DNA from: Capsaspora owczarzaki ATCC 30864
Taxonomy: Eukaryota > Opisthokonta > Filasterea
Assembly (NCBI RefSeq): GCF_000151315.2
Contig: NW_011887298.1
Coordinates: forward strand, 1,461,695-1,525,694
Reading direction: 5' to 3'
Length of the DNA: 64,000 bases
A program made the position numbers and the translations under genes. Of the stretch, positions 1-10,455 are shown one piece after another. The notes under the pieces are model-generated. The model was not told the DNA's origin and did no database searches. It saw only the letters and a program-made list of their open reading frames with translations. Each line of letters begins with the position of its first letter. Position 1 is the first letter of the stretch.

Positions 1-2395
1 CTCGGCATCTCGCAGCGCATTGCACTCTGTTGTTGCTTGCTCAAGCTGAGCTGATAGCTGAGCCAACGTCGCCGACTTCTCCGACAGTTCAGACCGCAGA
101 TTGTCGCTATCGGATGCAGCGCCCGATGCCAAACGTTCACGCTCTGTGACTTCGGATGCAAGCTGCTGTTGGAGGGTGGCCAGGTCGGTGGCCAAACCGC
201 CCGCTTTGGCTTCCAGCTGATCCCGTGCCAACAAAGCCGATGCCAGCTCGTCGGCGGAGGCAGCGCGAGCGTTGCCTGCCAGTTCCAGTTCACGTTGAGT
301 ATCTGAGGCTGCGGCCTTGGCTGCTGCGCACTCCTGTGCGAGCGACTCGAGCTGAGTTCGGGCCTCGGCTAGCTGCTGCTGCAATTGCGCGGTCGCAGCT
401 CCATTCGCATCGGAGGATTGAGCGATATCGGCAAGCAGAGAGTTGTGTGCGTTCGTCAGCTCGACAAGCTTGGCTTGCGCTTGTTGGGCAGCTTGCGTCT
501 CCTGGGCAAGTTGGCTTTGCACGCTCGCCAACGAGTCCAAGGCTTGCTGTTTGCCCTGTTGTGCTTCTTCCAGCGAGGCCTGCAGTTGTGACGCGCGGGT
601 CTCTGCTTGGTCTGCCGAGGCCTTTGATGATTCCAGATGCTCGTGAAGCTTGGCCTGAGAAGTAGCCAACTCCTGCGCAAGCTCAGCGCGCAGTTGCGTC
701 AGAGAAGCTGAATGCTGCTCAGCCATTGTTTGTTCCGTTGCTTGGCGCACCTCCGCCAGCTGGGTCTGGGCAAGCGAGGCCTGCTGTTCCAAATCTGCGC
801 GAAGCTGAGCGATGGTCGTCAGAGCACTCTCACCATCGTGCTTGTCTTGCGCGGCCGCCTTGCGCTCCTCCTCGAGCTGATGGGTCACCTCCGCCAACTG
901 GGTTTGAGCATGCGAGGCTTGCTGTTCCAAATCTGCGCGAAGCTGAGCGATGGTGGCCAGAGCACTCTCAACCTCGTGCTTGTCTTGCGCGGCCGCCTTG
1001 CGCTCCTCGTCCAGTTGACGGGTCAAAGTTGCGTAGTCCTCGGTTGACTTGTCCAGCATCGCTTGCAGCTCTTGGTGCTTTGCTCGCCAGTCTCGCTCGA
1101 GCTGCTCAATTTGCGTCTGGTGGGTTGCTTGAAGCGCTGCCGTGATCTGCTCTTCCGAGACTTGCGGAGAAGCAGTCTGGCTCGCGCTAGCTGCAATCGC
1201 TTCCAATTCTTGGATCCGCGCGCCCTGCTTTGCGGTTGCTGCTGCGTTTTGCTCACGAATCTGCTCGAGCTGAGCATGGAGATGGGCGAGTTCGCCCTCG
1301 TTGGTCTCTCGGATGCCCGTGAGCGACGCTACTTGCTGCTCCTTGGCTGCAAGTTGCTGCTGCAGCAAGACCGCCTGCTGCTCGCGCGCTTGCTCTGTGC
1401 TCTTCAACTGCGCGAGATCCAATTCACGGGACTCGAGCTTGGCGCCAATCTCCTGCTGCACCTTGGTCGCGTCGGCCAGCTGCTGGTCGAGACGAGCGAC
1501 TTGCGCCGCCTTCTGAGCGAGCTCTGCTTCACGAGCAGACGCTGCGATTGTCGCTGAAGCGGCGGCCTCCAATGCAGAGTTGAGCTCGGCCTCACGGGCA
1601 GCGAGTTCGCTCTGGAAGTTTGTCGCAAGGGACTGCTTTGCCAGCGCGTCGAGGCGCTTCTCCTCGTTGAGCTCGCGCACCCTGCGTGCTGCAGCGTCCT
1701 GCTGCGCTTCGAGTTGCTTTTCGAGCTTTTCCAGTGCAATCTTGCTGGCTTCGTCGGCCGAGGAGCGCTCGGTGACCTTGGCGGTGAGCGCTTCCTTCTC
1801 GGCCTTGAGCTCCTTGCATGTCGCCCACAGCGTCTTGAGCTTGCCTTCGTACGCCTTGAGCTTCTCTGCCTTGAGCTGGTACGCCTGCACGAGCTCTGCG
1901 CGCGACATGCTCTCCGGGTTGGCCGAAGCAGCGAGGGCGGCGGTGGTCTGCTTGCCGTCCTCGCCCTCCGCCGTCCCAACGCTGGAGTCTGCTGCTGCTG
2001 CTGCTGCTGCTGCTGGTGTTGTTGTTGTTGTTGTCGCTGGGCTTCGCTGGGCCGTGTGCGGGGTCGCTGGCGGCGCAATCACAGCCACGTCGCCCGATTG
2101 CTGCTGCTGGTGCTGATGCTGCTGGTGCTTCGCTTTGGCTGGCGTTGCGGGCGGCGTTGACAGGTCGACAAGCACGTCCGTCGCAACATCCGTCGATGAA
2201 GAAGTTGTGGTGGTAGTCGCATTGAGTGGATCGGCTGCGTTGGTGGCGGGAATGGAAGATCTGCGATTCGGCGCCGAGTCGTCCGATTGCGACCCATCGA
2301 GGCCATCACCACCATTGCTCGGAGTATGAGTGGTGGTGGGATGAGCAGCGTTCGTCAGTGGATCCGTAGGGGTGCTGGTGGCTGGCTGTTGCTGC

Positions 2396-2427
<32 letters not shown>

Positions 2428-2457
2428 AGCAACCTTGTTCTTGAGCCCTTTGAACAT
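1..2457 (-). CDS. Golgin-245/golgin-97-like coiled-coil protein (partial, C-terminus off the left edge)
   Basis: One uninterrupted minus-strand frame runs from an ATG at 2457 to the window edge (819 codons visible). The protein opens with MFKGLKNKV, very like the N-terminal tip of the human trans-Golgi golgins (golgin-245 starts MFKKLKQK). A polyQ run and a disordered S/T/P/Q region of about 170 residues follow. A segment at about residues 180-225 (MSRAELVQAY, then LKAYEGKLKTLW) matches the conserved start of the golgin-245 rod, and the rest is almost pure coiled coil rich in A, Q, E, L and K. Golgins of this class tether vesicles at the trans-Golgi; their N-terminal tips capture endosome-derived carriers and a C-terminal GRIP domain binds Arl1. 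The GRIP domain would lie beyond position 1, so it is not seen. Two neighbouring 138-bp blocks are duplicated in tandem. Other long coiled-coil proteins remain possible. Confidence 0.68.
748..1023. repeat. 138-bp in-frame tandem duplication inside the golgin rod
   Basis: Two adjacent copies begin at 748 and 886. They differ at only a few bases, and both contain cttgtcttgcgcggccgcct. The unit is 138 bp, or 46 codons, so it adds one 46-residue block of coiled coil without disturbing the frame. The high identity suggests a recent duplication. Confidence 0.85.
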
Positions 2458-2757
2458 TTTGGCAAACAACAAAACTCAGAAGAAACAAATAAAGAAATAA
2501 GAAAAAAAAAGAACTAAGAAAGAAGAAAAGCAAAGAAGACTGAGAACTGAGCCAACATTCACAAACGGATTGATCACCAGAGCGCCCTCTTTCTCACTGA
2601 ACACTGGGGAGGGATGTTCTCCATTGCACCATTGCACGAGACACTGACACTGCTGCTGCTGCTGCTGGAGGTACTAGTACAGTATGAGGGCATAGATGCA
2701 GGGCAATATCGGCTTTTAATCGCAAATCAAATCAATAGTCTCTTCACCAACGCACGC
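2458..2757. other. Intergenic, golgin 5' flank / FSP1-like 3' flank
   Basis: A 300-bp stretch between two minus-strand genes. It should hold the golgin promoter and 5' UTR. It has a purine-rich A/G tract near 2495-2540 and a short CTG run near 2651. No other signal is recognised. Confidence 0.5.
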
Positions 2758-3948
2758 TCAAATCTTGAACGTCGAGGGCACAGCATTCACAAACATTTGC
2801 TTGCTCTTGACGCTCGTGACAAGCCAGCCATGCGAGTATCCGAGCAGAGGCAGGCGGCCAAAGCCGTAGGTCCGACCCATGCTGATGGCAAAGACTGGCG
2901 AAGCGAGCCGGCTGTATGTTTTGAGCGACGGTTGCGCAGGCTTCTTGATTGTGGCGAGAATGTTGGCTGCCACCACTGCACCAGCTGCAGTGGCGCGATG
3001 GGCAAACTTGTCGTCGGCGTTCGTCACATCGCCTGCGGCAAAAATGTTGTTGTTGCCAGCAGAGGCAACGCGCAGGTACTGGTCGACCTTCAGCAAGCCT
3101 TGCTCGTCGATGGCTCCGGGGAAGCTTTCAGACAGCGCGCCAGACACGCCGGCTGCCTTGGGCGGAAGGGCAACAATGACGAGGTCTGCGGTAATCTCAG
3201 CTCCCTTCTCGGTTTTCAGCGTCTGCGGGGTTTCGTGGCTGGCAAGGGCAGCCGCCTGGTTGGCAGCATCGCGGTCGATGCGGTCTGAAAGCACCAGTTG
3301 CACATTGTGCGAGGTCAGGAACTTGCGTGCGTGCGTGTCTGCTTTGCTGCTCTTCGGGTCGAGCTTTACCAGCTCGGATCCGCTGTGCACCAGCGTGACG
3401 GTCTTGTCTGGGTAGTCTGTGGCAATTTCCGCGGCAACTTCAACGCCAACCGCGCCTCCTCCCACAACGAGAATCTTCTTGGCGGGCAGCAGGCGCGCGT
3501 TGTGTGACTGCAAGGCGGCGACACGCTTGGCGCTCGTCTCGTCGAGGCGAGTCGCCTTGAACAAGGAGTTGGTGTAGTCGGCACCCAATCCGGTCGCCAA
3601 CACAAGGAAGTCAAAGGCAATGTCCTGCAGCGCCTGGGTGGCAACGAGCTGCACGGTGATGGCCGTCGATGCCACTCTGGTCATTCGCGCGTGCACAAAC
3701 GAGACGCGACCGGCGAATTGTGGAGCAAGGTTGGCAATCCAGGTTGCGTGCGGGAGCAGCGTTGCCTCTGCAATGGCAGGCTGCACCAGCACGCGCGGGG
3801 TTGCCAGATTGAGGTCAAAGTAGTCCTTTGAATCGACAATGGTGATGCGCACCTGTGGGTTTTTGATGAGCGCCTTGAGCACTGCCGATCCGGCAAACTG
3901 CATGCCGACAATCACGACGTGATGTTGCTGTTTCTGTGTTGCAGACAT
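2758..3948 (-). CDS. AIFM2: FSP1/AIFM2-like FAD-dependent NAD(P)H oxidoreductase
   Basis: Single-exon gene of 396 aa, close to human FSP1 (373 aa). FSP1 is a type II NADH dehydrogenase-like flavoprotein that reduces ubiquinone and other quinones at membranes and limits lipid peroxidation. Visible motifs are the FAD-binding dinucleotide fold at residues 11-17 (VGMQFAG, a degenerate GxGxxG), the ATG motif LATGLG near residue 117, the NAD-binding GGGAVGVEVAAEI near residue 160, and the second FAD motif FAAGDVT near residue 300. The C-terminal end, from ISMGRTYGFGRLP to VTSVKSKQMFVNA, matches the FSP1 tail. It starts MSAT and therefore lacks Gly2, so the N-myristoylation used by human FSP1 is not predicted. 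A general AIF-like or NDH-2-like oxidoreductase is the alternative. Confidence 0.85.
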   Translation of the reverse strand: MSATQKQQHHVVIVGMQFAGSAVLKALIKNPQVRITIVDSKDYFDLNLATPRVLVQPAIAEATLLPHATWIANLAPQFAGRVSFVHARMTRVASTAITVQLVATQALQDIAFDFLVLATGLGADYTNSLFKATRLDETSAKRVAALQSHNARLLPAKKILVVGGGAVGVEVAAEIATDYPDKTVTLVHSGSELVKLDPKSSKADTHARKFLTSHNVQLVLSDRIDRDAANQAAALASHETPQTLKTEKGAEITADLVIVALPPKAAGVSGALSESFPGAIDEQGLLKVDQYLRVASAGNNNIFAAGDVTNADDKFAHRATAAGAVVAANILATIKKPAQPSLKTYSRLASPVFAISMGRTYGFGRLPLLGYSHGWLVTSVKSKQMFVNAVPSTFKI

Positions 3949-5246
3949 TTTTGTTTCTTGATTGCTTGCTTGCTTGTTGATGTGAAATCGAGAGTCTGGT
4001 GTGAAAACGGCAGCGCAAAGTCAGGATGATACTGCCTTTTGCCCCATTTCCTTATTCTCAGATAATCGACCTGAACCCTTCGATCCAACATCCAACATCA
4101 AACATCCAACATTGTTCGTCCTTTGCCTTACTCGTTTTTCTGAATGCCTCCGAAACACAACCAAAATGTTCGATGAAACTAGTTCAAAAATTGCGAGAGT
4201 GAGCCTCTTCCTAATCGAGGCACTGCTGGCTTTTGAAGCGGGGTTTGCGGGAACAACGAGCGGAGGAGCCGGCAGAGTACAAGTGGTCGAGGCTCACGCA
4301 ATCCCAATGGAACAAAACTTCCGCTGAACTGTAAATCTTGTAAAACCTCATCCTGCGTCCCGTAAAACCCCATAAAATTGCAGGTGACATGCAGCGTACT
4401 AAAAGGCCTCGTCTTTGCGGTCTACGAGGCCTCGACAGGCACTGGAGATCGGCAGACTGGAGCAAAGCGGACAGTCGAGGGAAAGTGGTCGAGGCTCGCG
4501 CAATCCTCCGCTTTTCTCCGTGCTTCCTGTTGTTTGTTGTATTTCTCGAGCCTTGTGTGCTTGTGTTGGAGCTTTGGTTCGAGCGCCATGTTGGACGTAC
4601 TGCTCTCCATTGTATTCTTCTGCTTGTGCGTTGTGTGAGAGGCTGCTCGGAGGGGCAAGATTGGATGGCAAAACACACTCGTGGCGGATGCAACTTCCAA
4701 AAGCGCCACACCCCCGCGCTCCCCCTCCCCTCTCCTCAAGGACTTTGGTTTCAATCGCATCAGAGGAGTATTCAGACTTGCACAGCTCAGCAGAAGCTCA
4801 ACGAGCCACAAAGAAGTGCCATCCCCCAAGTTGATCACTGGCAAAACTGCTGCACTTCTTCCAAAACTTGACGCTCCTTTCGACTCACATAGCCATGCTG
4901 TCCTTGATGGATTCACAAGATATCTCTGATGTTCGATTCGATGCACTTTGGCGCGCTTTGCCGTCCTGCAAGCCTGGCACTGAAATTGTCGAAAAGCGAC
5001 GACCAGTCCCGTCAGCCTGATTGACTTGATGTTTCGTAGGTGATGCGATGTCAATGCAGTGATCCATGATCCAATGTAAAAATGATTCAGTCACCATTCT
5101 GTTTCCCTATTCACTTTTTCACTATCCACTATTCAGTCGCTGATTCTCAGACTGAGCTCTCATCCTAACCCTAACCCCCCAAATCCCCAAATCCCTCCCC
5201 CATTCTCCCTAGGACCCTGACTCTCCTGCCCTGCCTCTATCCAACG
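3949..5246. other. Intergenic region between divergent FSP1-like and MDM34 genes
   Basis: About 1.3 kb with no convincing gene. It should contain both promoters. A 22-bp motif, aagtggtcgaggctcrcgca, occurs near 4281 and again near 4483 as an imperfect direct repeat. Two copies of the telomere-like hexamer CCCTAA lie near 5165-5177, followed by C-rich tracts just upstream of the MDM34 start. Open frames on either strand here are short and of biased composition. Confidence 0.5.
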
Positions 5247-6054
5247 ATGGCCTTCCGGTTCAACTGGGGACCGTTTGACCCGACGCTGCTAGCCGAAGCA
5301 CGGCGCGAGATGACTGCTGCACTGAACAAGGGCGATCGTCATCCAGCCATTGCCGACGACATTATTGTCCACGAGCTGCACCTCGGCACCACTGTAAGCC
5401 AACGTGAAAGCGTCCGCTTGCTCCCATTGGAAAGTGCGGAAAAAGTTGGTTGGAAGTGGAGGAAGGGGCTGCAAGTGGAGTGCTGCTCGACTGCACTGCT
5501 TGCTGCACCACAATGGTACGACATCGAACATCACCCATGCACTCACGACACTTGTGCTTGAAATAGCCCCCAGAGCTCTCTATTCTCGAAATCTGCGAGA
5601 TTGGCGCGGATCACTTCCGAGGCATCTTTGAGCTGGCCTACGCCGGCGACGCACACATTGTACTGCACACGAAGGCTCAAGCAAACCCAATCCACCCGAC
5701 CAAGCCGAGGTCGGCAATCACAAGACACGGCATTCTGGCTGCAAACAAGCGGCTGGTGGTCCCCATGGAGGTCCGCATCAGCGCGTTTCGATTGAACGGC
5801 GTCTGCGTGCTGGACGTCGGCCTCAAGACGGGCGTCTCGCTCTCGTTCAAGAGCGATCCCCTCAAAAGCGTCAAGGTCAACACGACATTCGACGACCAGG
5901 CCAACGTCAAGCGGCAGCTGCAAAACATGATTGAAGAGCAGCTGCGAATCCTCGTCAACCACGATCTGCCCCGGATGGTCCATCTTATTTCCCTCGGCAA
6001 GGAGGTGAACGATACAACAAAGGTAATTCAAGAGGAGGGGGGGGGTGTTGTATG

Positions 6055-6130
<76 letters not shown>

Positions 6131-7810
6131 ACTGCGGAGAAGGAAGACCTAACTTGTTTGTTTTTCGCTTTGCTTTGTTTGGTTTTTTTTTTTGCGCGCC
6201 AGAAACAAGACCCGACCGAATGGCACCCGGATACGACACCGTTCGTCACACCTTCGTCATCTCCACCAAGGAGTAGAGCAACATCCTTCTCGCTCCAGTC
6301 TGTGCTAAGTACCATGTCGGGCACCGAAGATCCCGAAAACGAGGTTGCCGAGTTGCTCAATCCGTCGCGCAATACCATCACTGCTCATTTGGCCACGCTG
6401 AGCAACTCGGCGGCGACCATGTATCCCTATTCAACGAGCAGTGCGGACACGGGTGTTGCCCATCGCTTTACTTCGTCGCGGGGCTCGTCGCTCGGATCGT
6501 CGCCATTCCTCGGCTCCGAGTTTGACGAGCACGACGTTGCCGCGCCGCCAGCGCAGCAGCCACACGGAGCCATTGCACCGGACGCGAGTCCGCCGATGCT
6601 GGGTGTGCCGCCACGAGCTCCCGCTACGCCGCCCAAGCCAAGCAGTACCGATCCCAGCGCGGCGGCGCATGCTGCTGCGTCGGCCCTGTTGTACAGCCCA
6701 GCGCACCGCACATCCGTGAGCGATACCATTGGCGACGTTATTGCCTCGGCGGTGAGTGGACTGCCGCCACCAACAAGCGCCTCGCTACCGGGATCTCCGC
6801 TTCACATGCCCAAGAGCTCCGCCGCTGCGGCACTGCCGCGGTCTGCCAGCTCGGATCCCTTGACGGATCTGGACTTCCACAGCAGCCCTCTCACGCACGA
6901 AACCAGGGCGCCCAGCATTGTGGAATCCGAGTACGCCGCGCTGCTCGTCCTGCAGCAGCAAGTGCAGCAACAACAACAGCGGCTCTTGCAACTCCAGCAG
7001 CTTCAACACCAACAGCAGCTTGCCAACCAGGAGCAATTGCTTGGACACCGACAGCAGCTCCTCCTCCCCGTCTCGCAGCCTCGTCAACCCCAGCCCGCAG
7101 CCTCGCAGCCTCGCTCCCGAGCCTCGTCGCACTCGTCCAAGACTTCTGCAGCCGCCCCTCCTCCTCCTCCGCCTCAGCCTGTTCGACCAACCCCACGGCA
7201 TCTTCACGTGTCGGCCGAGCAGCAACTCCAACACCAGCAAGCGTACAGCAACACGTCGGCTTTCACTCCTCTGCGGCAAGTGCCGGCATCCTTCGTGTCT
7301 CGCTCGTCGACCTCGTCCAGTGCTTCCACTCCACAGCCACCGTCTCTGTCCAACAGTGCATCGCGCGTTCCAAGAAGTGTCGCAGACTGGCACGTGGACA
7401 CTGCGCCGGCCGCCGCTGAAGTGACCATGGTTGGTGGATTGTCGTACAGCACGACACGCCGGCTCTCGTTCGCCCATGAAGCCGGGCCAATCGCTGCGTC
7501 GTCCAGCAGCGCGGGCCGTGCTAGCGCAACGACCTCCCATCGAAGGAGCACCTCCACGGCCTCGCTGCCAGATCTGGCCGTCATGGCCGGGGCACCCGCA
7601 AACGGCGCATTACGCAGTCGACGATCCTCCGGTGCCATGTCACGCGACGAGGCTGCCGCTGCCTCTGCCACCAAGCACAAAGTTGCGCTCCACGATGCCA
7701 TGCTTATTTCTCGCGCGATTCTTTCGCGGCACGACCCAGCTGTCGCACAGCCCGCATCGCGGCCTTCCTCCACCACGCCCAGTCGCAGCAGCCTGCTTTC
7801 GTTCTTTTAA
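5247..7810 (+). CDS. MDM34: Mdm34-like ERMES subunit (SMP domain)
   Basis: Exons 5247-5393, 5567-6022 and 6203-7810 give a 736-aa protein. The first 200 residues match the SMP (lipid-transfer) domain of yeast Mdm34/Mmm2: MAFRFNW at the start, LSILEICEIG after intron 1, then VPMEVRISAFRLNGVCVL and SFKSDPLKSVKVNTTFD, ending IEEQLRILVNHDLPRMVHLIS. In yeast, Mdm34 with Mmm1, Mdm12 and Mdm10 forms the ER-mitochondria tether that moves phospholipids, sitting on the mitochondrial outer-membrane side. The remaining 530 residues are disordered and rich in S, P, A and Q. Introns have normal gtaagc...tag and gtaatt...cag ends. Intron 2 (180 bp, containing a GT array) is a multiple of three and free of stops, so retained transcripts would still be translatable. 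The polyA signal AATAAA lies near 7933. Confidence 0.88.
6057..6129. repeat. (GT)n microsatellite, about 36 units, in MDM34 intron 2
   Basis: An uninterrupted alternating GT tract lies on the sense strand of the intron, between the donor at 6023 and a T-run before the acceptor at 6202. Alternating purine-pyrimidine DNA of this length can adopt Z-form. Read in the flanking frame it encodes alternating Cys-Val. Confidence 0.95.
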
Positions 7811-7989
7811 GCCACATCAACAACAACACACAAAAAAAATGTACATCAATTTTCTTTCTTTCTTCTTCATGCTTGTTATGAATTAATACAGGTTTCCGCT
7901 TTGGGGATGTAATCATTTCTAATCTGTTAATCAATAAACTTTTCCGAAAAATAACAAGCAAAATAAACAATCGCAAAACAAACGTGTTT

Positions 7990-10406
7990 TTAGACGGGAA
8001 CAAGATTGGGTTCTTGCGCAGCTGATTCCTCAAGCATTGCTTGGAGCTCTGCGGCAACTTCGAACGCTGTTGGCCGACGTTCGGCGTCGTGCTGCCAACA
8101 CGCTTGCATCAGGGCGGTGAATCGAGGCGGGCAGTCGCTGGGAATGGACGGCCGCAACTTTTGTTCGCAGATGAGCAAGGCGAGGTACTGGTTGTTCCGT
8201 GGCAACCGATCAAACCACTTTGGCTGTGACGACGCTGACGCGTGCGTTGTAACATCCTGGAGCAACGGAGTGCGATCGTTCAGCGATTCCACGCGCGACC
8301 CGGGCAAGCTTCCAAAGATGCCAGAGTTTGTGAGCGATGAAGGCCCAGAGTTTGCGGTCGGGCGTCGGTACAGTGGGTCGTCATAGGGCACTTGGCCAGT
8401 GACAATCTCAAACAAGACCATGCCCAGCGAGTACACGTCCGACCTGTCTGTGAACATGCCGCTTGATATCACTTCTGGAGCAGACCAATTGACCGTTTCC
8501 GGGACTTGAACATTGTCCACATACAAAGAGAATGCGTTCGAAGAAGAAGAAGAAGAAGCAGATGCAGATGCAGAGCTTGAGGCGGCGGCAGCAGCATCGG
8601 ACGCAGGGTCGGTGTGTGTTTCCTGCTGCTGCTGCTGTTGCTGCTGCTGCAGTAGTGATGGACTATTTGACTTGAATGTTGCTCGGCGACCGGATTTGCC
8701 GGAATGAGACCGATCTGGAACGCGCTGTGAAAGCTCGAAATCAGACACTTTGGCAAGGCCGTCCACGCCAATCAAAAAGTTGCTCGACTTGAGGTCCATG
8801 TGCAAAATGCGCTGCTCGTGCAAAAACGCAATGCCTTTGGCGCAGTCGGTGGCGATTCTTAGCCGGGTAAACCAGTCCAGAGGCCGGGCGGAATCGCGCA
8901 GACGATCAAACAAGGAGCAGTCGCAGAGCTCCATGACGAGACAGAGGGACGGCGGCACAATGCACACGCCTTCAACCTTGACGATATTCGGGTGGTTGAG
9001 CGCGCTCAGCAGGGCGCTCTCGCGACAAAAGTTGCTAATGATGGCTGGCGTCAGGTCGACGCAAAACACAATCTTGATGGCAACCGGCCTGCCGTGCAGC
9101 TCGCCCCGGAAGACCTTGGACAAGCCTCCCATGCCGATAAAGTGGTTGGCGTCCATCGACAAGAAGGCATAGTTGATAATGTTGACGCCCTTGTGGAGCT
9201 CGTCCACGCGCGCCGCAAGCTCGCGCGCAGAGTGGGAGCTTAGCGAGGTGCCCAGCAGTGGCTGTGTAATACTGGCGCGATTCCGATCGGGCTGCGAGCC
9301 AGTCACGCTGCTATTGTTGTGGGTGCCGCTGGCGCGTTTGTTGTTGTGTTCACCACCGCCGCCCAATGACTGCGTGTCGTCGTGCCACGTCGACGAGTAT
9401 GGCTGGTAGCCAGAGTAGTGCGAGACGCGGTCCTCGTCGATCGAGACGGAGGCAGCGTCTGGGTCGTACGACGTGATCGAGTCGCGCGGGAACTGGGTCA
9501 TGGAGGGTCCGTTGGAAGGAGCAGCGGATGCGCGCCGGATGTCTGCATCTTCGACAGGGGCAGGCTGGTACAGACCCTGCCAGTACTCGGAGTCGTGCAG
9601 AAGGGTGCGATACACAACCAAGGGCTTGACGCAGCCAAAGAGGACCCACAGCACAAACATGGACAGACAGTCGCCTGCGTCAATCTCAAAGTACTCGAGC
9701 AGGATGGCAATGACGTACATGGAGCGCTCGCAAATCCAAAACACAGAGTAAACAAAGAGCGCCGGGCGCCGGAAGACGTGCGAGAGCGGAGCCAGCGCCA
9801 TCACGAGGTAAAAGACGATCGTGACAAACTCCCAGCCGAGCTGCAAGCCGAGCGACAGCGGGGTCTCTCCGAGATAGTACGCAAAGGTGTGAACCGTTGT
9901 GGTGATGACACCGCCCCAAATGACCGCGGCAATGCATGCGCGGATGACGGCGCGTGTGCCGCCACCCTGCTGCATGAGAAAGAAGGCAATGCCGTCGAGC
10001 ACAATGTGGTAAAAGCCCCATCCGGCGCCATACAGGATGCTGGCTGGGACGGCGTTCGGTCCGTCGATTTCGATGGACAGCCCTATGCTGATGGAGCCCT
10101 GGAAGAGGTCTGCGAATGCGAATGCGTACAAGGTCGCCATGTAAAACGGGAGAATGAGGCGTGCAGCCGCCACGCTGTCTCCCTTGAGTGCTAGTCGGGA
10201 CTGCTGGTGCAGCCAGAATACTATTACCAAGATCTGTAGGAGTAAGAGGAGGCAAGGGCAATTGAAACGGGGTGAGTAAAATGAATGTCTGAGATTTTTT
10301 TTCAGTTTCCCCAGGTCTCGTTCGTTGGCTGGTTCTGTTCAAGGCGAGCTTTTTGCGATCAACCATTGTGAACATTGTATTGCCAAACATGGCCTCGGTC
10401 TGAGCG

Positions 10407-10455
<49 letters not shown>

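Noticed and set aside
2614-3288. Plus-strand frames opposite the FSP1-like gene, and similar long frames opposite CASD1, PIF1, the DEP/RGS and deacetylase-like genes
   Set aside because: They are mirror frames of GC3-rich coding sequence; all recognisable motifs are on the other strand.
4389-4871. 160-codon plus-strand reading frame upstream of MDM34
   Set aside because: Composition and wording are not protein-like, it overlaps equally long frames on the other strand, and it matches no family I know.
5163-5180. Telomere-like CCCTAA repeats
   Set aside because: Only two hexamers, inside a C-rich promoter with genes on both sides; no array and no sign of a chromosome end.
10409-10453. Poly(A) tail of a retroposed SINE in the kinase intron
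   Set aside because: No target-site duplication, internal polymerase III promoter or repeat body was seen next to the run.
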